From the NCBI GenBank assembly GCA_002786385.1, contig PGCN01000019.1:49695-113694 (forward strand): DNA of 64,000 nucleotides. Reading direction: 5' to 3'. This DNA is from Flavobacterium sp. FEMGT703F (GTDB lineage Bacteria; Bacteroidota; Bacteroidia; Flavobacteriales; Flavobacteriaceae). The translations under genes were made by a program, and so were the position numbers. The notes under the pieces are model-generated. The model did not search any database. It worked only from the letters and a program-made list of their open reading frames with translations, and had not been told where the DNA came from. Shown here piece after piece: positions 9,701-17,852 of this stretch (the first letter of the stretch is position 1; each line of letters begins with the position of its first letter).

Positions 9701-11605
9701 GTATGTGACAGTTCTGATAGCCCAAGCACGTTCAATGTAACAATTGCCGCTACAGGAACAGGAACTTTAACCTATCAATGGCAAAGAAGTACTGTAGGTT
9801 GTTCCGGCCCATGGACAAACATTTCGGGGGCTACAAGTGCTACTTACACTCCTGCACCGGTAACACAAACGACATATTATCAAGTTAGAGTAACATCTAC
9901 CCTAAATGGTGTTCAATGTATAGCATTCAGCAATTGTACAGAAATCACTTCTTATGCCAAAACTTGGAACGGAAGTAATAGTACCGATTGGAATAATCCT
10001 GCCAACTGGACACCGAACGGTGTTCCTTCTGCAGCTCATTGTGTGGTCATTCCAAATGTAACTAATGACCCTATCATTTCAGGCTCAAATTATGAAGCTT
10101 TTGCTTCGAGAATTAATTTGATGTCTTCAGCAAAACTTGATGTAAATACATCCAATACATTAACGGTTACAAATACAGTTAGTGTACATAGTACTGCAAG
10201 CTTTAACATTAAAAATGGAGCCAGCTTAGTTCAGATTAATGATAATGCTATTAATACAGGTAATATCAAATACACGAGAACTACCAGATCAATGACCCGT
10301 TTTGCTTATGTTTATTGGGGATCACCGGTGGCTAATAACGTGTTTTCACAAATACCAACGCAATTTGACTTAAAATACACATGGCAATCTGGAGCCATGA
10401 ATGGAAGTTGGGTACCGCTAACAACAACAGCAACAGGAGAAGGATTTATTACCAGAGTTAGAAATGCAACGCCATTTAACTCAGGAACCGGCACCATCGA
10501 TTTTAATTTTACCGGTGTTCCCAACAACGGACTTATCAATGTGAATGTTGACAGCTACGATGCAACCTCTTTGGTAACCGGCAACACAGCTTTATTGTCC
10601 AATCCGTATCCGAGTCCGATTGATGCAGCAGCGTTCCTAACCCATCCTAACAATACTGAGTTGGGTGGCACTTTATTCTTCTGGACTTCTGTAACAATGT
10701 ACTCCGGCGCAGGGCCATATAATTTCCAAGATTATGCAAGCTGGAATTTAACCGGTTCAACGGCAACCACTCCTGCGAGTGACGCATCCAATATGTCGTT
10801 GTTACCAAACGGTAAAATTTCGTCCGGTCAAGGATTTTTCGCTCAGGTGTTTGCCGATGGCCAAATTAGTTTCGACAACAGCATGAGAGTTTCCGGTAGC
10901 AATACCCAATTCTTCAGAAACGCCAACAGCACTATGTCGGAAAAACACAGAATTTGGTTGAACTTGTCGAATAGTCAAAATAAATTCCGTCAAACTCTAA
11001 TTGGCTATGTTGCCGGAGCAACCAACGAACTAGATCGTTTGTACGACGGAACAACTTTTACCTCGAATGAAATCAATATCTATTCGTTAGTAAACGATTC
11101 AAAATTAGTAATTCAAGGTAAAGCCCTTCCTTTTGACCAAAATGATGTAGTTCCTGTAGGTTATTCAATAACCACTGCGGGTGATTATACTATCGCAATT
11201 GATCATATGGATGGTGTATTTGAAAACAACCAAACGGTTTATTTAAAAGACAAGCTATTGAATGTAGTTCACGATATAAAAACGAATGCCTATTCCTTTG
11301 CTACTGCTGCAGGAACTTTTGACAATCGTTTTGAAATTGTATTCAATGCCAATACTTTAGGAACAGGAGATTTGGAAGGCAACAATGCTGTAGCTTATGT
11401 AAAAGACAACCAATTACATATCGAATCAGTAGTCAATATTAAGGAGATTGTGATTTATGAGTTGTCTGGCAAAAAAATAAACACGATTACCAACAACGAT
11501 TTAGACACTTCACTTTCAACAGCCTTTAACTACCCGAACGGTGTTTACATCATCAAAGTAATGTTGGATAACGATGTAATTGTTCCGATAAAAGTGGCTA
11601 AGTAA
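3719..11605 (+). CDS. Giant Ig-like repeat surface protein with type C T9SS sorting domain
   Basis: This protein has 2628 residues. Residues 1-31 form a signal peptide ending near EAYSQ. A jelly-roll-like N-domain is followed by an IPT/TIG repeat (about 195-277), a BIG2-like repeat, Ig-like repeats with YQWYKGSTPL or YQWQSSTD cores, and many PKD-like units starting with variants of TICSG. From about residue 2085 (TWNGSNSTDWNNPANW) the protein changes to the region common in Flavobacterium exoproteins. The last 220 residues, with DRLYDGTTFTSNEINIYS, VIQGKALPF, DGVFENNQTVYLKDKLL and a GVYIIKV end, match the ChiA-like type C sorting domain. The type A hallmark LYPNP is absent. No enzyme domain was recognised, so an adhesin or surface-layer role is likely. 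It probably uses PorV/PorU or the ChiA-type free-release route. Confidence 0.88.
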   Translation: MKDFNTQKRTTLNFLLLAIFLLIGGIEAYSQSQTRIARVGENNSAGRIWNNIGNITADDLNYATAALAGNETSRYLRARDFGFTIPTGATITGITANIMRQSSSNTGGNSVNDNVVRLIKNLTLVVPNYASAADWPTSMSAANYGVGTTDLWGTTWTDTDINNPNFGLVLRVTNESNNNRTASVDYIEITVYYTNPIPTITNFTPNNACVNSGTTVTITGTNFTGATNVTFNGTAATFTVNSNTQITAVLPNGASTGNISVITPNGTANSSTSFTVNALPTVNPINGNTILCPNTSTILSSTTTGGTWSSANSSVATINSSGQVSALTAGSSVITYTITDGNNCSNTANTTVTVQAKPVLSGPNAVCVGNSIQLNPTLGGTWISNHPLIATIDNSGTVTGLIFGNATFTYTDSTTGCFETTTLVNVQVAPQITVQPTVAQAVCSGNSANLSVIATGAGLSYQWYKGSTPLTNGGNFFGVDSAALTINPISLTDASSDYYCVISGNCTPSVTSDSASLIVNEAVSITTQPAASQTYCTGNNVSIFISASGTGLTYQWFKGLNPLTDGGSISGANTNNLIINAASTSDAGNDYYCVVSGLAPCTSVNSSFSEVIIDENPSVTSQPATHQTVCAGSNVTFSVAATGGSLTYQWYNDTTPLTDNASVSGSNSATLTLNNVSLANVSAKYNCHITNSCGTIVSNYSALSINETPSILNNGLTVCSGESFSFSPVNGVPSVANIVPAGTTYSWSAPIVTGGMTGGTAQSGQAVISDVLVNNTNSVQTATYTITPLVGTCPGNTFELVISVNPEPYVNNAIQYVCSGDNFNFLPSNGSGNIVPMGATFSWGLPTTSGGITGASAQNNASSFSQTLTNTTNGVKTATYNITVNYGTCIGNTFTVTLFINPKPIVSALPVTQSICSGNNITNVALSTVFVVSEEVEYHWTRDNTTNIIGMASNGEGTIISGALTNTTNTPQTTTFTVIATTEEGCNSDSYLVTVLVNPSITVSATPSNQTICSGSTINTILMSNPNNVSGVTYSWTRNNTTNLTGIPNNGTGDTIAGIITNNTNTVQSTTFTITATANGCQTIINNVTITVNPKPTISGAPSTQTLCGGNSITPIVLSSGSGISGTTFSWTRDNTVNVSGINGSGSGNTITGVLNNTTSTNQTVTFTLSSSANGCASDNATAEVIVLPRPLLTATPSTQTICNNTAISTITLSSANSLPGTTFTWTRNNTANLTGIANSGTGNAISGTLVNNTSVTQTTTFTITVTAGNGCSNTTTASVTVYAPLTAPVIGSSQTACIFSTPSALSITTQPNGGSGVYTYQWQSSTDNVNFTNIAGATNNTYQPAFLNNGSDDVFYRLIINNTCGSVTSNVVFVEVVSNVGFTFDINNAPTGAVCPSTTFTPQISSLHLSTSAVRFNWTADANFISPSTGGPVGTTGNAFLFFRTSTGNIGPLTTQNNTNATVTTQITITPSVYNFPGPPSGAFLCSTSPQILNVTIRPRPVATATALENTICNGSGANIQVTGNITDANMTFSWTRNNTTNVSGTNSGTSGNIAPGGIFTIANTLTNNSANVQNVTFTITPSSNGCNGSPITVTISIAPTVTSGTIAANQTICSGGDPAAFTQTVAATGSNLTYQWQSSTDNITFTNITGATSVTYDAGTLTQTTWFRRITISTVNGKECYATSNTIQVNVNSINPGSISGNQTICSGGDPLAFTEVNATGGGTISYQWQSNTTGCSGSWTNITGANSATYDAPSGVTVTTYYRRMATSLLNSVACSDYSNCIVVTVNEVTGGLIADNQTLCGNNPAAFSVITPSTGLGTLSYQWQRSTTGCSGPWTIISGATGATYDAPSGLVATTYYQRITYSTLNGVQCSAVSNCITVTVNPVTGGAIGGNRTVCYGGDPNAFTENTAATGSNLTYQWQMSLVGGAGPWTDIAGATNTTYDEAGPIYQTTYFRRVVTATVNATSCTANSNFITVFVNNVTPPSIDGNQSVCDSSDSPSTFNVTIAATGTGTLTYQWQRSTVGCSGPWTNISGATSATYTPAPVTQTTYYQVRVTSTLNGVQCIAFSNCTEITSYAKTWNGSNSTDWNNPANWTPNGVPSAAHCVVIPNVTNDPIISGSNYEAFASRINLMSSAKLDVNTSNTLTVTNTVSVHSTASFNIKNGASLVQINDNAINTGNIKYTRTTRSMTRFAYVYWGSPVANNVFSQIPTQFDLKYTWQSGAMNGSWVPLTTTATGEGFITRVRNATPFNSGTGTIDFNFTGVPNNGLINVNVDSYDATSLVTGNTALLSNPYPSPIDAAAFLTHPNNTELGGTLFFWTSVTMYSGAGPYNFQDYASWNLTGSTATTPASDASNMSLLPNGKISSGQGFFAQVFADGQISFDNSMRVSGSNTQFFRNANSTMSEKHRIWLNLSNSQNKFRQTLIGYVAGATNELDRLYDGTTFTSNEINIYSLVNDSKLVIQGKALPFDQNDVVPVGYSITTAGDYTIAIDHMDGVFENNQTVYLKDKLLNVVHDIKTNAYSFATAAGTFDNRFEIVFNANTLGTGDLEGNNAVAYVKDNQLHIESVVNIKEIVIYELSGKKINTITNNDLDTSLSTAFNYPNGVYIIKVMLDNDVIVPIKVAK

Positions 11606-11653
11606 AAAAGATGTCTTGATTGGGTTTTTTAATCCAAAAAGTTTAAACATAAA

Positions 11654-11682
11654 AAAACGTCCTGAAAAATCAGGACGTTTTT
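11654..11682. terminator. Bidirectional intrinsic terminator
   Basis: A 12-base stem (AAAAACGTCCTG / CAGGACGTTTTT) lies between the convergent 3' ends of the giant surface protein gene and the S46 peptidase gene. It has an A tract on the left and a T tract on the right, so it can stop transcription from both sides. Confidence 0.85.
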
Positions 11683-11703
11683 ATTTTTGATAAGAGAAGT
11701 GAA

Positions 11704-13854
11704 TTACTTCACCAAAGTCATTTCATCAACTATATGCTTAGCGCCTGAGTAATTCTCAATTACCCACAACACATAACGAATATCAACGTTAATGGTTCTT
11801 TGTAATTTGCTGTCGAAGATAACGTCTCCGGCCATCGCTTCAATGTTTCCGTCGAAAGCCAAACCGATTAATTCTCCTTTACCGTTTAATACCGGTGAAC
11901 CTGAGTTACCTCCGGTGATATCATTATCTGTTAAGAAGTTTACGTGTAACGAACCATCTTTATCGGCATAGCGCCCGAAATCTTTGTTCTTGTTCATTTC
12001 CAGAACTTTCAAAGGCAAATCAAATTCTTGATCTCCTTTTTTGTATTTCTTAACTTGACCTTCTAAAGTAGTGTAGTTGTTTACTTTAGCATCGTTACGC
12101 TTGTCAGCCGGTAACGAACTTACTTTTCCGTAAGTCAAACGCAAAGTTGAGTTGGCATCCGGATATTTGATAGTTCCGATTTTTGACTCTCTCAAACCTT
12201 CTACTAACAAGCGGAAAGAAGCACTAAAGTCATTTTGCGCTTTAGCAATTTCGTCTGATTTAGAGCTGAAGTGTGTCAACATATCATTTGATAATACATA
12301 CAATGGATCGTTGTCTAAAACACCTTGACTAGGAATCACCAAAAACGCTTTAATACGATCTAGCGAAGTGAAGATACTCATATCGAAGGCAGCATTCACG
12401 TACTTAGTGAAATCGTTTCCGTTTTCGTCACCAATCTTTTTAACTGCCGGTGCAATAGCATAACCGGTTGACTTGGTGGCGTATAATTTTAATTGCGCTG
12501 CTAAAATGTCTTTCTCAGCAGGAATGTGTAATTCTTTGTACATTTCTGTAGCCATTTCTTCAATAGCCGGAGCCATTTGAGCACGCTTGGTGGCATCAGC
12601 TTTAACATAAGCATCCAATTGTCTTCCTAAAGTTCTACCGATAGTTCCGAAAGAAGTGGTTCTGAACAATTGTTGCATGTAGTTATCGTGTCTTGACTTT
12701 TCATTGGTCAAAGCATAGAATTTGTTGATGTTGGCGATAACATTACCATACTTAGCTTTATTAGCCGGCTTATTGGCCCAAGCATTAAACTTAGCTTCTT
12801 GCGCAGCTTTGGTTTTTGCAGTACCGAATTTAGTCAACGCGTCAATCATCCCTTGACGGTTTTTCCAATAGTTAGCTGTTGAAGCATATTTAGAAGCATA
12901 CACCAAGTTCAAAGCATCGCTTTGGTCCATGTACTTTTTCATGTTGTCCATACCGGTTTTAGCACCTTCAACCCAAGCCGGATAAGCAAACTTCACGTTT
13001 TGCTCAATACCGCCCGCAGGCATCCAGCGGTTGGTTCTTCCCGGATAACCTAAAATCATGGCAAAGTCATTCTCTTTTACACCATTGATGTTTACCGGTA
13101 AATAGTGCTTTGGTTGTAACGGCACGTTGTTTTCTGAATATTCAGCCGGATTTCCGTCTTTGTCAGCATAAACGCGGAACATAGAGAAATCGGCTGTGTG
13201 ACGTGGCCATTCCCAGTTGTCGGTATCACCACCAAATTTACCTAAACTTTCCGGAGGAGTTCCTACCAAACGCACGTCTTTATAATCTTGGTACACAAAG
13301 TAGTAAAACTCGTTGCCTTGGAAAAACGAACGAACAGAAACAGTATATTTTCCGCCACCGTTATTTTCTTTTTCGATAGCCGCAATCTCAGCATTGATGG
13401 CTTTTTCTCTGTCGGCTTCCGACATTGAAGGATTAACTTTAGCCAAGATACGCTTAGTACAATCGTCCATTCTCACGAAAAAACGAACAAATAAGCTGGC
13501 AGGCTTCATTTCCTCTTTACGGTTTTTAGCCCAAAATCCATCTTTTAAATAGTTTTTTTCTGCCGATGATAATTCGGCGATAGCATCATATCCGCAGTGG
13601 TGATTGGTTAATACCAAACCGTCTTTAGAAACGATTTCGGCTGTACAACCTCCGTTAAACTGAACGATAGCATCTTTCAAACTGTGGTTGTTGATACTGT
13701 AAATTTCTTCGGCTGTCAACTGCAAGCCCATTTTTTGCATGTCTCTGTGGTTTAAACGCTCGATGAACATCAAAAACCACATTCCTTCGTCAGCTTTTAC
13801 GCTAGTCGGAACAAGCATAATGGCAGCAATCAAGGATAAAATAATTTTCTTCAT
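11704..13854 (-). CDS. S46 family dipeptidyl-peptidase, DPP7-type
   Basis: This is a 716-residue periplasmic serine exopeptidase. The signal peptide is MKKIILSLIAAIMLVPTSVKA. A start at 13902 would place 16 polar residues in front of it, so the ATG at 13854 is chosen. The catalytic histidine lies in LTNHHCGYD (H86) and the nucleophile is Ser651 in GGNSGSP. In S46 enzymes the residue 18 after the serine sets P1 preference: Arg gives acidic specificity (DPP11) and Gly gives hydrophobic specificity (DPP7). Here it is Gly669 (LAFDGNIE), so DPP7 is predicted. The enzyme removes dipeptides from oligopeptides taken up for nutrition. Confidence 0.9.
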   Translation of the reverse strand: MKKIILSLIAAIMLVPTSVKADEGMWFLMFIERLNHRDMQKMGLQLTAEEIYSINNHSLKDAIVQFNGGCTAEIVSKDGLVLTNHHCGYDAIAELSSAEKNYLKDGFWAKNRKEEMKPASLFVRFFVRMDDCTKRILAKVNPSMSEADREKAINAEIAAIEKENNGGGKYTVSVRSFFQGNEFYYFVYQDYKDVRLVGTPPESLGKFGGDTDNWEWPRHTADFSMFRVYADKDGNPAEYSENNVPLQPKHYLPVNINGVKENDFAMILGYPGRTNRWMPAGGIEQNVKFAYPAWVEGAKTGMDNMKKYMDQSDALNLVYASKYASTANYWKNRQGMIDALTKFGTAKTKAAQEAKFNAWANKPANKAKYGNVIANINKFYALTNEKSRHDNYMQQLFRTTSFGTIGRTLGRQLDAYVKADATKRAQMAPAIEEMATEMYKELHIPAEKDILAAQLKLYATKSTGYAIAPAVKKIGDENGNDFTKYVNAAFDMSIFTSLDRIKAFLVIPSQGVLDNDPLYVLSNDMLTHFSSKSDEIAKAQNDFSASFRLLVEGLRESKIGTIKYPDANSTLRLTYGKVSSLPADKRNDAKVNNYTTLEGQVKKYKKGDQEFDLPLKVLEMNKNKDFGRYADKDGSLHVNFLTDNDITGGNSGSPVLNGKGELIGLAFDGNIEAMAGDVIFDSKLQRTINVDIRYVLWVIENYSGAKHIVDEMTLVK

Positions 13855-14021
13855 TGTGATTAAAAGTTTTAATTGTTTGTGTTTTAGCAACCTACAAGAC
13901 ACAAAAAAATTGAAAATGCAGGCTAAAAACGATTGCGAATATACTTTTTTTTAAGGAGTAAGCAGAAAAACCGCTTTAAAAACTATAACGATTGAGTGAA
14001 TTTTAACTTAATTTTTAGAAA

Positions 14022-14050
14022 TAAAAAAAGCCACCCTTTCGGATAGCTTT
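14022..14050 (-). terminator. Terminator after obg
   Basis: An imperfect stem (AAGCCACCC / GGATAGCTT) carries an A-rich stretch on its left, which becomes a T tract on the minus strand. It lies 22 bases beyond the obg stop codon and is the likely end of the leftward obg transcript. Confidence 0.6.
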
Positions 14051-14071
14051 GTGATGACAGTATGCTGTGGA

Positions 14072-15106
14072 TTAAATACCGTGACTGTTTTCAGGCTCTT
14101 CGGTATCTACATTCAGCATTTCCCAAAGTTTGTCTTTCAATTCGGTTAATCCTTGATTGGCTACTGATGAAATAAACAAATACGGCAAACCTTTAAATTC
14201 TTTGTCCAATTGCTGCTTGAGTTCGGCTTTCAATTCATCGTCTAACATATCGCATTTGGAAACAACCAACAAACGGTCTTTGTCGAGCATTTCCGGATTG
14301 TAGCGACGCAACTCATCTAATAAAATTTCGTATTCTTTTTTGATGTCATCCGCATCAGCCGGCACCAAAAACAACAAAGTAGAATTTCTTTCAATATGGC
14401 GAAGGAAATAATGTCCTAACCCTTTACCTTCGGCCGCACCTTCAATAATTCCGGGGATATCAGCCATGACAAACGACTGGAAATCTCGGTACGCTACAAT
14501 GCCTAAATTCGGCTTTAGTGTTGTAAACGGATAATCCGCAATCTTCGGTTTGGCAGAAGTCAATACCGAAAGTAAAGTCGATTTTCCGGCATTTGGGAAA
14601 CCTACTAAACCTACATCGGCTAAGACTTTCAACTCTAAAATCACATCTAATTCTTCCGGCGGCATACCTGGTTGTGCGTACCTTGGCGTTTGATTGGTGG
14701 CGCTTCTGAAATGCCAGTTACCCAATCCGCCTTTTCCGCCTTTGACCAAGATTCTTTCTTCACCGTGTTCGGTTATTTCGAATAAAATCTCTTCCGTTTC
14801 TTTATCACGTACTACGGTTCCGAGTGGCACTTCGATGATTTTATCTTCGCCATCGTGACCGGTACTGCGAGAACTTCCGCCATCGCCACCGTGACCGGCT
14901 TTAACATGACGCGCAAACTTTAAGTGAAATAAAGTCCACAGTCCTTTATTCCCTTTCAATATGACGTGACCGCCTCTTCCTCCGTCTCCGCCATCAGGCC
15001 CGCCTTTTTCAATAAATTTCTCTCTATGCAGATGCGAGGATCCTTTCCCTCCTTTTCCGGAAGAAACATAAATCTTTACGTAGTCTACAAAGTTTCCTTC
15101 TGTCAT
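14072..15106 (-). CDS. obg: Obg/CgtA GTPase
   Basis: This 344-residue protein has the glycine-rich Obg fold at 1-165 ([21 protein letters not shown]) and a G domain with P-loop GFPNAGKST at 169-177 and G3 DIPG. It lacks the extra C-terminal domain of some Gram-positive Obg proteins. It acts in late 50S ribosome assembly and in (p)ppGpp-linked growth control. The G4 motif reads SKCD (in VVSKCDML) instead of NKxD; the Asp that selects guanine is kept. The start ATG gives [10 protein letters not shown], a normal Obg beginning. It is the last gene of the leftward hpt-adk-CNNM-obg series, which suggests shared expression. Confidence 0.96.
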   Translation of the reverse strand: MTEGNFVDYVKIYVSSGKGGKGSSHLHREKFIEKGGPDGGDGGRGGHVILKGNKGLWTLFHLKFARHVKAGHGGDGGSSRSTGHDGEDKIIEVPLGTVVRDKETEEILFEITEHGEERILVKGGKGGLGNWHFRSATNQTPRYAQPGMPPEELDVILELKVLADVGLVGFPNAGKSTLLSVLTSAKPKIADYPFTTLKPNLGIVAYRDFQSFVMADIPGIIEGAAEGKGLGHYFLRHIERNSTLLFLVPADADDIKKEYEILLDELRRYNPEMLDKDRLLVVSKCDMLDDELKAELKQQLDKEFKGLPYLFISSVANQGLTELKDKLWEMLNVDTEEPENSHGI

Positions 15107-15109
15107 TTT

Positions 15110-15148
15110 ATTCAGTATTCAGTGTTCAGTGTTCAATGTTCAGTAGGC
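15110..15148. repeat. Degenerate short-unit array (TTCAGTG type)
   Basis: Five imperfect copies of a TTCAGTGT-like unit sit between obg and the CNNM gene, ending in a CAGTAG / CTACTG mini-hairpin. This is one of more than ten such arrays in the window, each with its own unit sequence. Confidence 0.7.
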
Positions 15149-15173
15149 TTTCTACTGACAATGGCACTTTCAA

Positions 15174-16451
15174 CTATTCTTTTATCGCTTTTACAAGCAC
15201 TTTATCAATCTTTACGCCATCCATATCGATGACTTCTATTTCAAATTTGTTCCAAATCAGTTTTTCGCCTGTTTTCGGAATATTACCCAACTCGGTCATG
15301 ATTAAACCACTTACGGTAGTCACATCATAATCGTTAATCAATTCGTCCATATCGAAATACGTCAAGAAATCGTGTAACGAATAATGACCGTCAACCAACC
15401 AAGTCCCGTCTTCACGAGCGATTAACTTGAACTCGTCTTCGTAGAAATCGGCGGCATCGCCTACCAAAGCTTCTAAAATATCATTCAACGTAATAATTCC
15501 TTGAAAAACACCGTATTCATCGGTCACCAAAGCATAATGCACTTTAGATTTCTTGAAATTCTCCAGCGCTTTGTAAGCCGAGGTATGCTCTATCAAATAA
15601 ACAGGATCTTTGGTAATCGTTTTCAAATCAAATGTCCCTTCTTTCTCAAAAGCGGAAAACAAATCTTTGAGCAAAACCACACCAACCACATCGTCTAAAT
15701 TCTCGTTACAAACCGGATAAACCGAGTGCAATTCGTCTAACACTTTCGCTTTCAACTCTTCCACAGTATCCTCATATGATAAATAAACTATGGACTTTCT
15801 GTGCGTCATTAACGAGTTGACTTTGCGGTCGCCAATGTGAAAAACACGCTCTACAATGTCTTGTTCAATTTCCTGCACTTCACCACCTTCAGTTCCTTCT
15901 TTGATGATGGCTTTAATTTCTTCTTCGGTCACTTTACCATCGGCAGTTGGTTTGATTTTGAAAACATCCAACACAAAATCGGTTGACACGGTTAGCAACC
16001 AAATAAACGGCATTGTTACTATAGAAACCATTTTCATCGGAACAGCCACGGCTTTGGCGATAGCTTCTGGATAGTTCAACCCAATCCTTTTGGGCAATAA
16101 TTCTCCTAAAACCAAGGAAAAAAATGTCAGCACAACGACTACTATCCCAACAGAAAGCGAATGAGCATAAGGTTTTAAACTAGCAAATCCTTCTACAAAC
16201 AACTTGACATCTTCGGTGATCTTGTCGCCTGAATAAATACCGGTTAGAATTCCGATTAAGGTAATTCCGATTTGAACTGTAGATAAAAATTTATTGGGCG
16301 AATTGGCCAAATCTAAAGCCACTTTCGCATTGGTATTCCCTTTCTTAGCTGCAGTTTCCAAACGGTTTTTACGTGCAGATATCAAAGCGATTTCCGACAT
16401 CGAAAACACCCCATTAAGCAGGATTAAAAAAAGAATAATTAGTATTTCCAT
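15174..16451 (-). CDS. CNNM/CorC-type transporter or hemolysin-family membrane protein with CBS pair
   Basis: This 425-residue protein has an N-terminal DUF21-like membrane domain with about four hydrophobic segments (residues 1-150). A CBS-domain pair follows (about 200-330; DRKVNSLMTHRKSIVYL, HYALVTDEYGVFQGIITLNDI). The C-terminal CorC/HlyC domain starts near REDGTWLVDGHYSLHDF. Relatives move or sense Mg2+/Co2+. The gliding protein GldE has the same architecture, but the usual gldE context with gldD is missing, so it is not called GldE. It lies between adk and obg on the same strand. Confidence 0.88.
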   Translation of the reverse strand: MEILIILFLILLNGVFSMSEIALISARKNRLETAAKKGNTNAKVALDLANSPNKFLSTVQIGITLIGILTGIYSGDKITEDVKLFVEGFASLKPYAHSLSVGIVVVVLTFFSLVLGELLPKRIGLNYPEAIAKAVAVPMKMVSIVTMPFIWLLTVSTDFVLDVFKIKPTADGKVTEEEIKAIIKEGTEGGEVQEIEQDIVERVFHIGDRKVNSLMTHRKSIVYLSYEDTVEELKAKVLDELHSVYPVCNENLDDVVGVVLLKDLFSAFEKEGTFDLKTITKDPVYLIEHTSAYKALENFKKSKVHYALVTDEYGVFQGIITLNDILEALVGDAADFYEDEFKLIAREDGTWLVDGHYSLHDFLTYFDMDELINDYDVTTVSGLIMTELGNIPKTGEKLIWNKFEIEVIDMDGVKIDKVLVKAIKE

Positions 16452-16490
16452 TTGTTATTGGTTGCGAGTTTTGGGCTGTAAGGTTGCGGG

Positions 16491-16525
16491 TTTAACTCGA
16501 CCCGAGCAAAGCGAATTGACAAAGC
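16491..16525. repeat. Copy of a dispersed GC-richer repeat (GCTCGGGTC core)
   Basis: Read on the minus strand, this stretch contains TCAATTCGCTTTGCTCGGGT. The plus strand at 63703-63728 carries the same 26-base segment with three mismatches. The two copies are 47 kb apart. This copy lies between the start of the CNNM gene and the end of adk, next to a GGTTGCGGGT-type degenerate stretch at 16456-16493. Confidence 0.7.
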
Positions 16526-16543
16526 AAACAAGCACCTCGGAAC

Positions 16544-17116
16544 TTAAAAACTATCAAAAACGTTTGTAAGTCTTTCTGTTACTTCCTCAATAGTCCCGAT
16601 ACCGTTTACCGCGTGAAATTTGCCTTGAGCTTTATAATAATCCATCAAAGGTGCGGTTTTTTCGTTGTATTCTTGGTAGCGATTGCGAATTTTTTCTTCA
16701 TCTTGATCATCAGGTCGGCCAGAAGTTTTACCTCTTTCCAATAAACGAGCCACTAAAATATTATCGTCGGCCTCTAAAGCAACAGTAGCCGTGATGTTTT
16801 GTCCTTTTGCCTCTAAAAATCGGTCCAAAGCTTCTGCCTGTGCGAGCGTTCTTGGAAAACCATCGAATAAAAATCCGGCCGATTGTGGGTTTTTATCCAC
16901 TTCGCTTTGCAACATTTGAATGGTCACTTCATCCGGCACCAAATCGCCTTTATCCATGTAGGTTTTGGCTAATTGGCCTAACTCGGTGTCATTTTTAATG
17001 TTGTATCTGAAAATGTCTCCGGTTGACAAATGTGTCAGGTTGTATTTTTCTTTTAAAAATTCAGCTTGAGTACCTTTTCCGGCACCCGGTTTTCCGAAAA
17101 GAACGATGTTGATCAT
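16544..17116 (-). CDS. adk: Adenylate kinase
   Basis: This 190-residue protein converts ATP + AMP to 2 ADP in the cytosol. The P-loop GKPGAGKGT lies at 8-16, followed by the AMP-binding LSTGDIFR and GFPRTLAQAEAL motifs. The lid segment around GRPDDQDEEKIRNR is short and has no zinc cysteines, so this is the short-lid form with a complete length for that class. It follows hpt at a distance of 108 bases. The gap holds short-unit repeats and no terminator, so read-through from hpt is likely. Confidence 0.97.
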   Translation of the reverse strand: MINIVLFGKPGAGKGTQAEFLKEKYNLTHLSTGDIFRYNIKNDTELGQLAKTYMDKGDLVPDEVTIQMLQSEVDKNPQSAGFLFDGFPRTLAQAEALDRFLEAKGQNITATVALEADDNILVARLLERGKTSGRPDDQDEEKIRNRYQEYNEKTAPLMDYYKAQGKFHAVNGIGTIEEVTERLTNVFDSF

Positions 17117-17124
17117 TTTGTAAA

Positions 17125-17223
17125 GTTATATGTTGTATGTTGTTAGTTAAAATGTTGTCGTTGCAAGTAAATATTCTGTTTGTAAGCTTTTTTGACCTAC
17201 AACCCAGAACCTAAAACTTACAA
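17125..17223. repeat. Two degenerate short-unit arrays in the adk-hpt gap
   Basis: The left part (17125-17147) repeats a TTGTATG / TTGTTAG-like unit. The right part (17194-17223) repeats CCTACAAC / CCTAAAAC-like units, roughly complementary to the left one, so the two could pair across about 50 bases. The array runs up to the hpt stop region. Confidence 0.6.
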
Positions 17224-17224
17224 C

Positions 17225-17755
17225 CTACTGTGCCAATTGGTAAACATCCGGCAAATTTCTTCCCAATCCATCGTAGTCTAAGCCATAGCCTACGATAAAT
17301 TTGTTTGGAATGCGGATACCAACGTAATCAATTTTAATCTCTTTTTTATAAGCTTCCGGTTTGAAAAACAAGGTGGCAATTTTCAAATGTTTTACTTTTT
17401 TCTCTTTAAAAATGGCCTTCAATTCTTCCACTGTATTTCCAGTATCAACGATATCTTCTACAATGACAACCGTTCTTCCTTCTAAATCTTGGTCTAAACC
17501 GATTAATTGTTTCACATCTCCTGTACTTTGCGTACCTTCATAGGAAGCCATTCTAACGAAATTCACCTCGCACATCCCGCGGTATTTTTTCATCAAATCA
17601 CTCAAAACCATAAAGGATCCGTTTAAAACCCCAATAAAAACAGGCACTTCATCAAAAAAATCATCATCCATTTGCTTAGCCATATTGGTAATTGCAAAAT
17701 CAATTTCTTCAGAAGAAATAAATGGCTCGAAGGATTTATCGTGTAAGTGTATCAT
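17225..17755 (-). CDS. hpt: Hypoxanthine phosphoribosyltransferase
   Basis: This 176-residue type I phosphoribosyltransferase has the PRPP-binding motif VEDIVDTGNT at 99-108, preceded by hydrophobic strand residues. It makes IMP (and usually GMP) from hypoxanthine (guanine) and PRPP in purine salvage. The N-terminal GVLNGSFMVLSDL loop and the YEGTQSTGDV flexible loop are both present. It heads the leftward hpt-adk-CNNM-obg series and is divergent from the helical protein gene at 17853, close to purK/purE. Salvage and synthesis of purines are therefore neighbours here. Confidence 0.95.
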   Translation of the reverse strand: MIHLHDKSFEPFISSEEIDFAITNMAKQMDDDFFDEVPVFIGVLNGSFMVLSDLMKKYRGMCEVNFVRMASYEGTQSTGDVKQLIGLDQDLEGRTVVIVEDIVDTGNTVEELKAIFKEKKVKHLKIATLFFKPEAYKKEIKIDYVGIRIPNKFIVGYGLDYDGLGRNLPDVYQLAQ

Positions 17756-17780
17756 GTTGATTTGATTTTGAAATAAGCTG

Positions 17781-17810
17781 CAAATTTAAAGAAGTCTAAA
17801 GTATTACAAA
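17781..17810 (-). promoter_or_regulatory. Promoter of hpt
   Basis: On the minus strand TTTG (17810-17807), an 18-base spacer and TAAATTTG (17788-17781) match the Bacteroidota promoter form. The hpt start codon follows after about 25 bases. It stands back-to-back with the rightward promoter at 17818. Confidence 0.65.
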
Positions 17811-17817
17811 CTAAGTA

Positions 17818-17848
17818 TTGACACTTTTTTGCAAAATAGATATATTTA
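17818..17848 (+). promoter_or_regulatory. Probable promoter of the helical protein gene, implying a leaderless start
   Basis: TTG at 17818-17820, a 20-base spacer and TATATTTA at 17841-17848 match seven of eight -7 box bases. The ATG at 17853 lies about where transcription would begin, so the mRNA would have almost no leader. Confidence 0.5.
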
Positions 17849-17852
17849 CCAA

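Noticed and set aside
16544..17116. Adenylate kinase suspected of truncation at 190 residues
   Set aside because: The short-lid form has this length, and the P-loop, AMP and lid motifs are all present.
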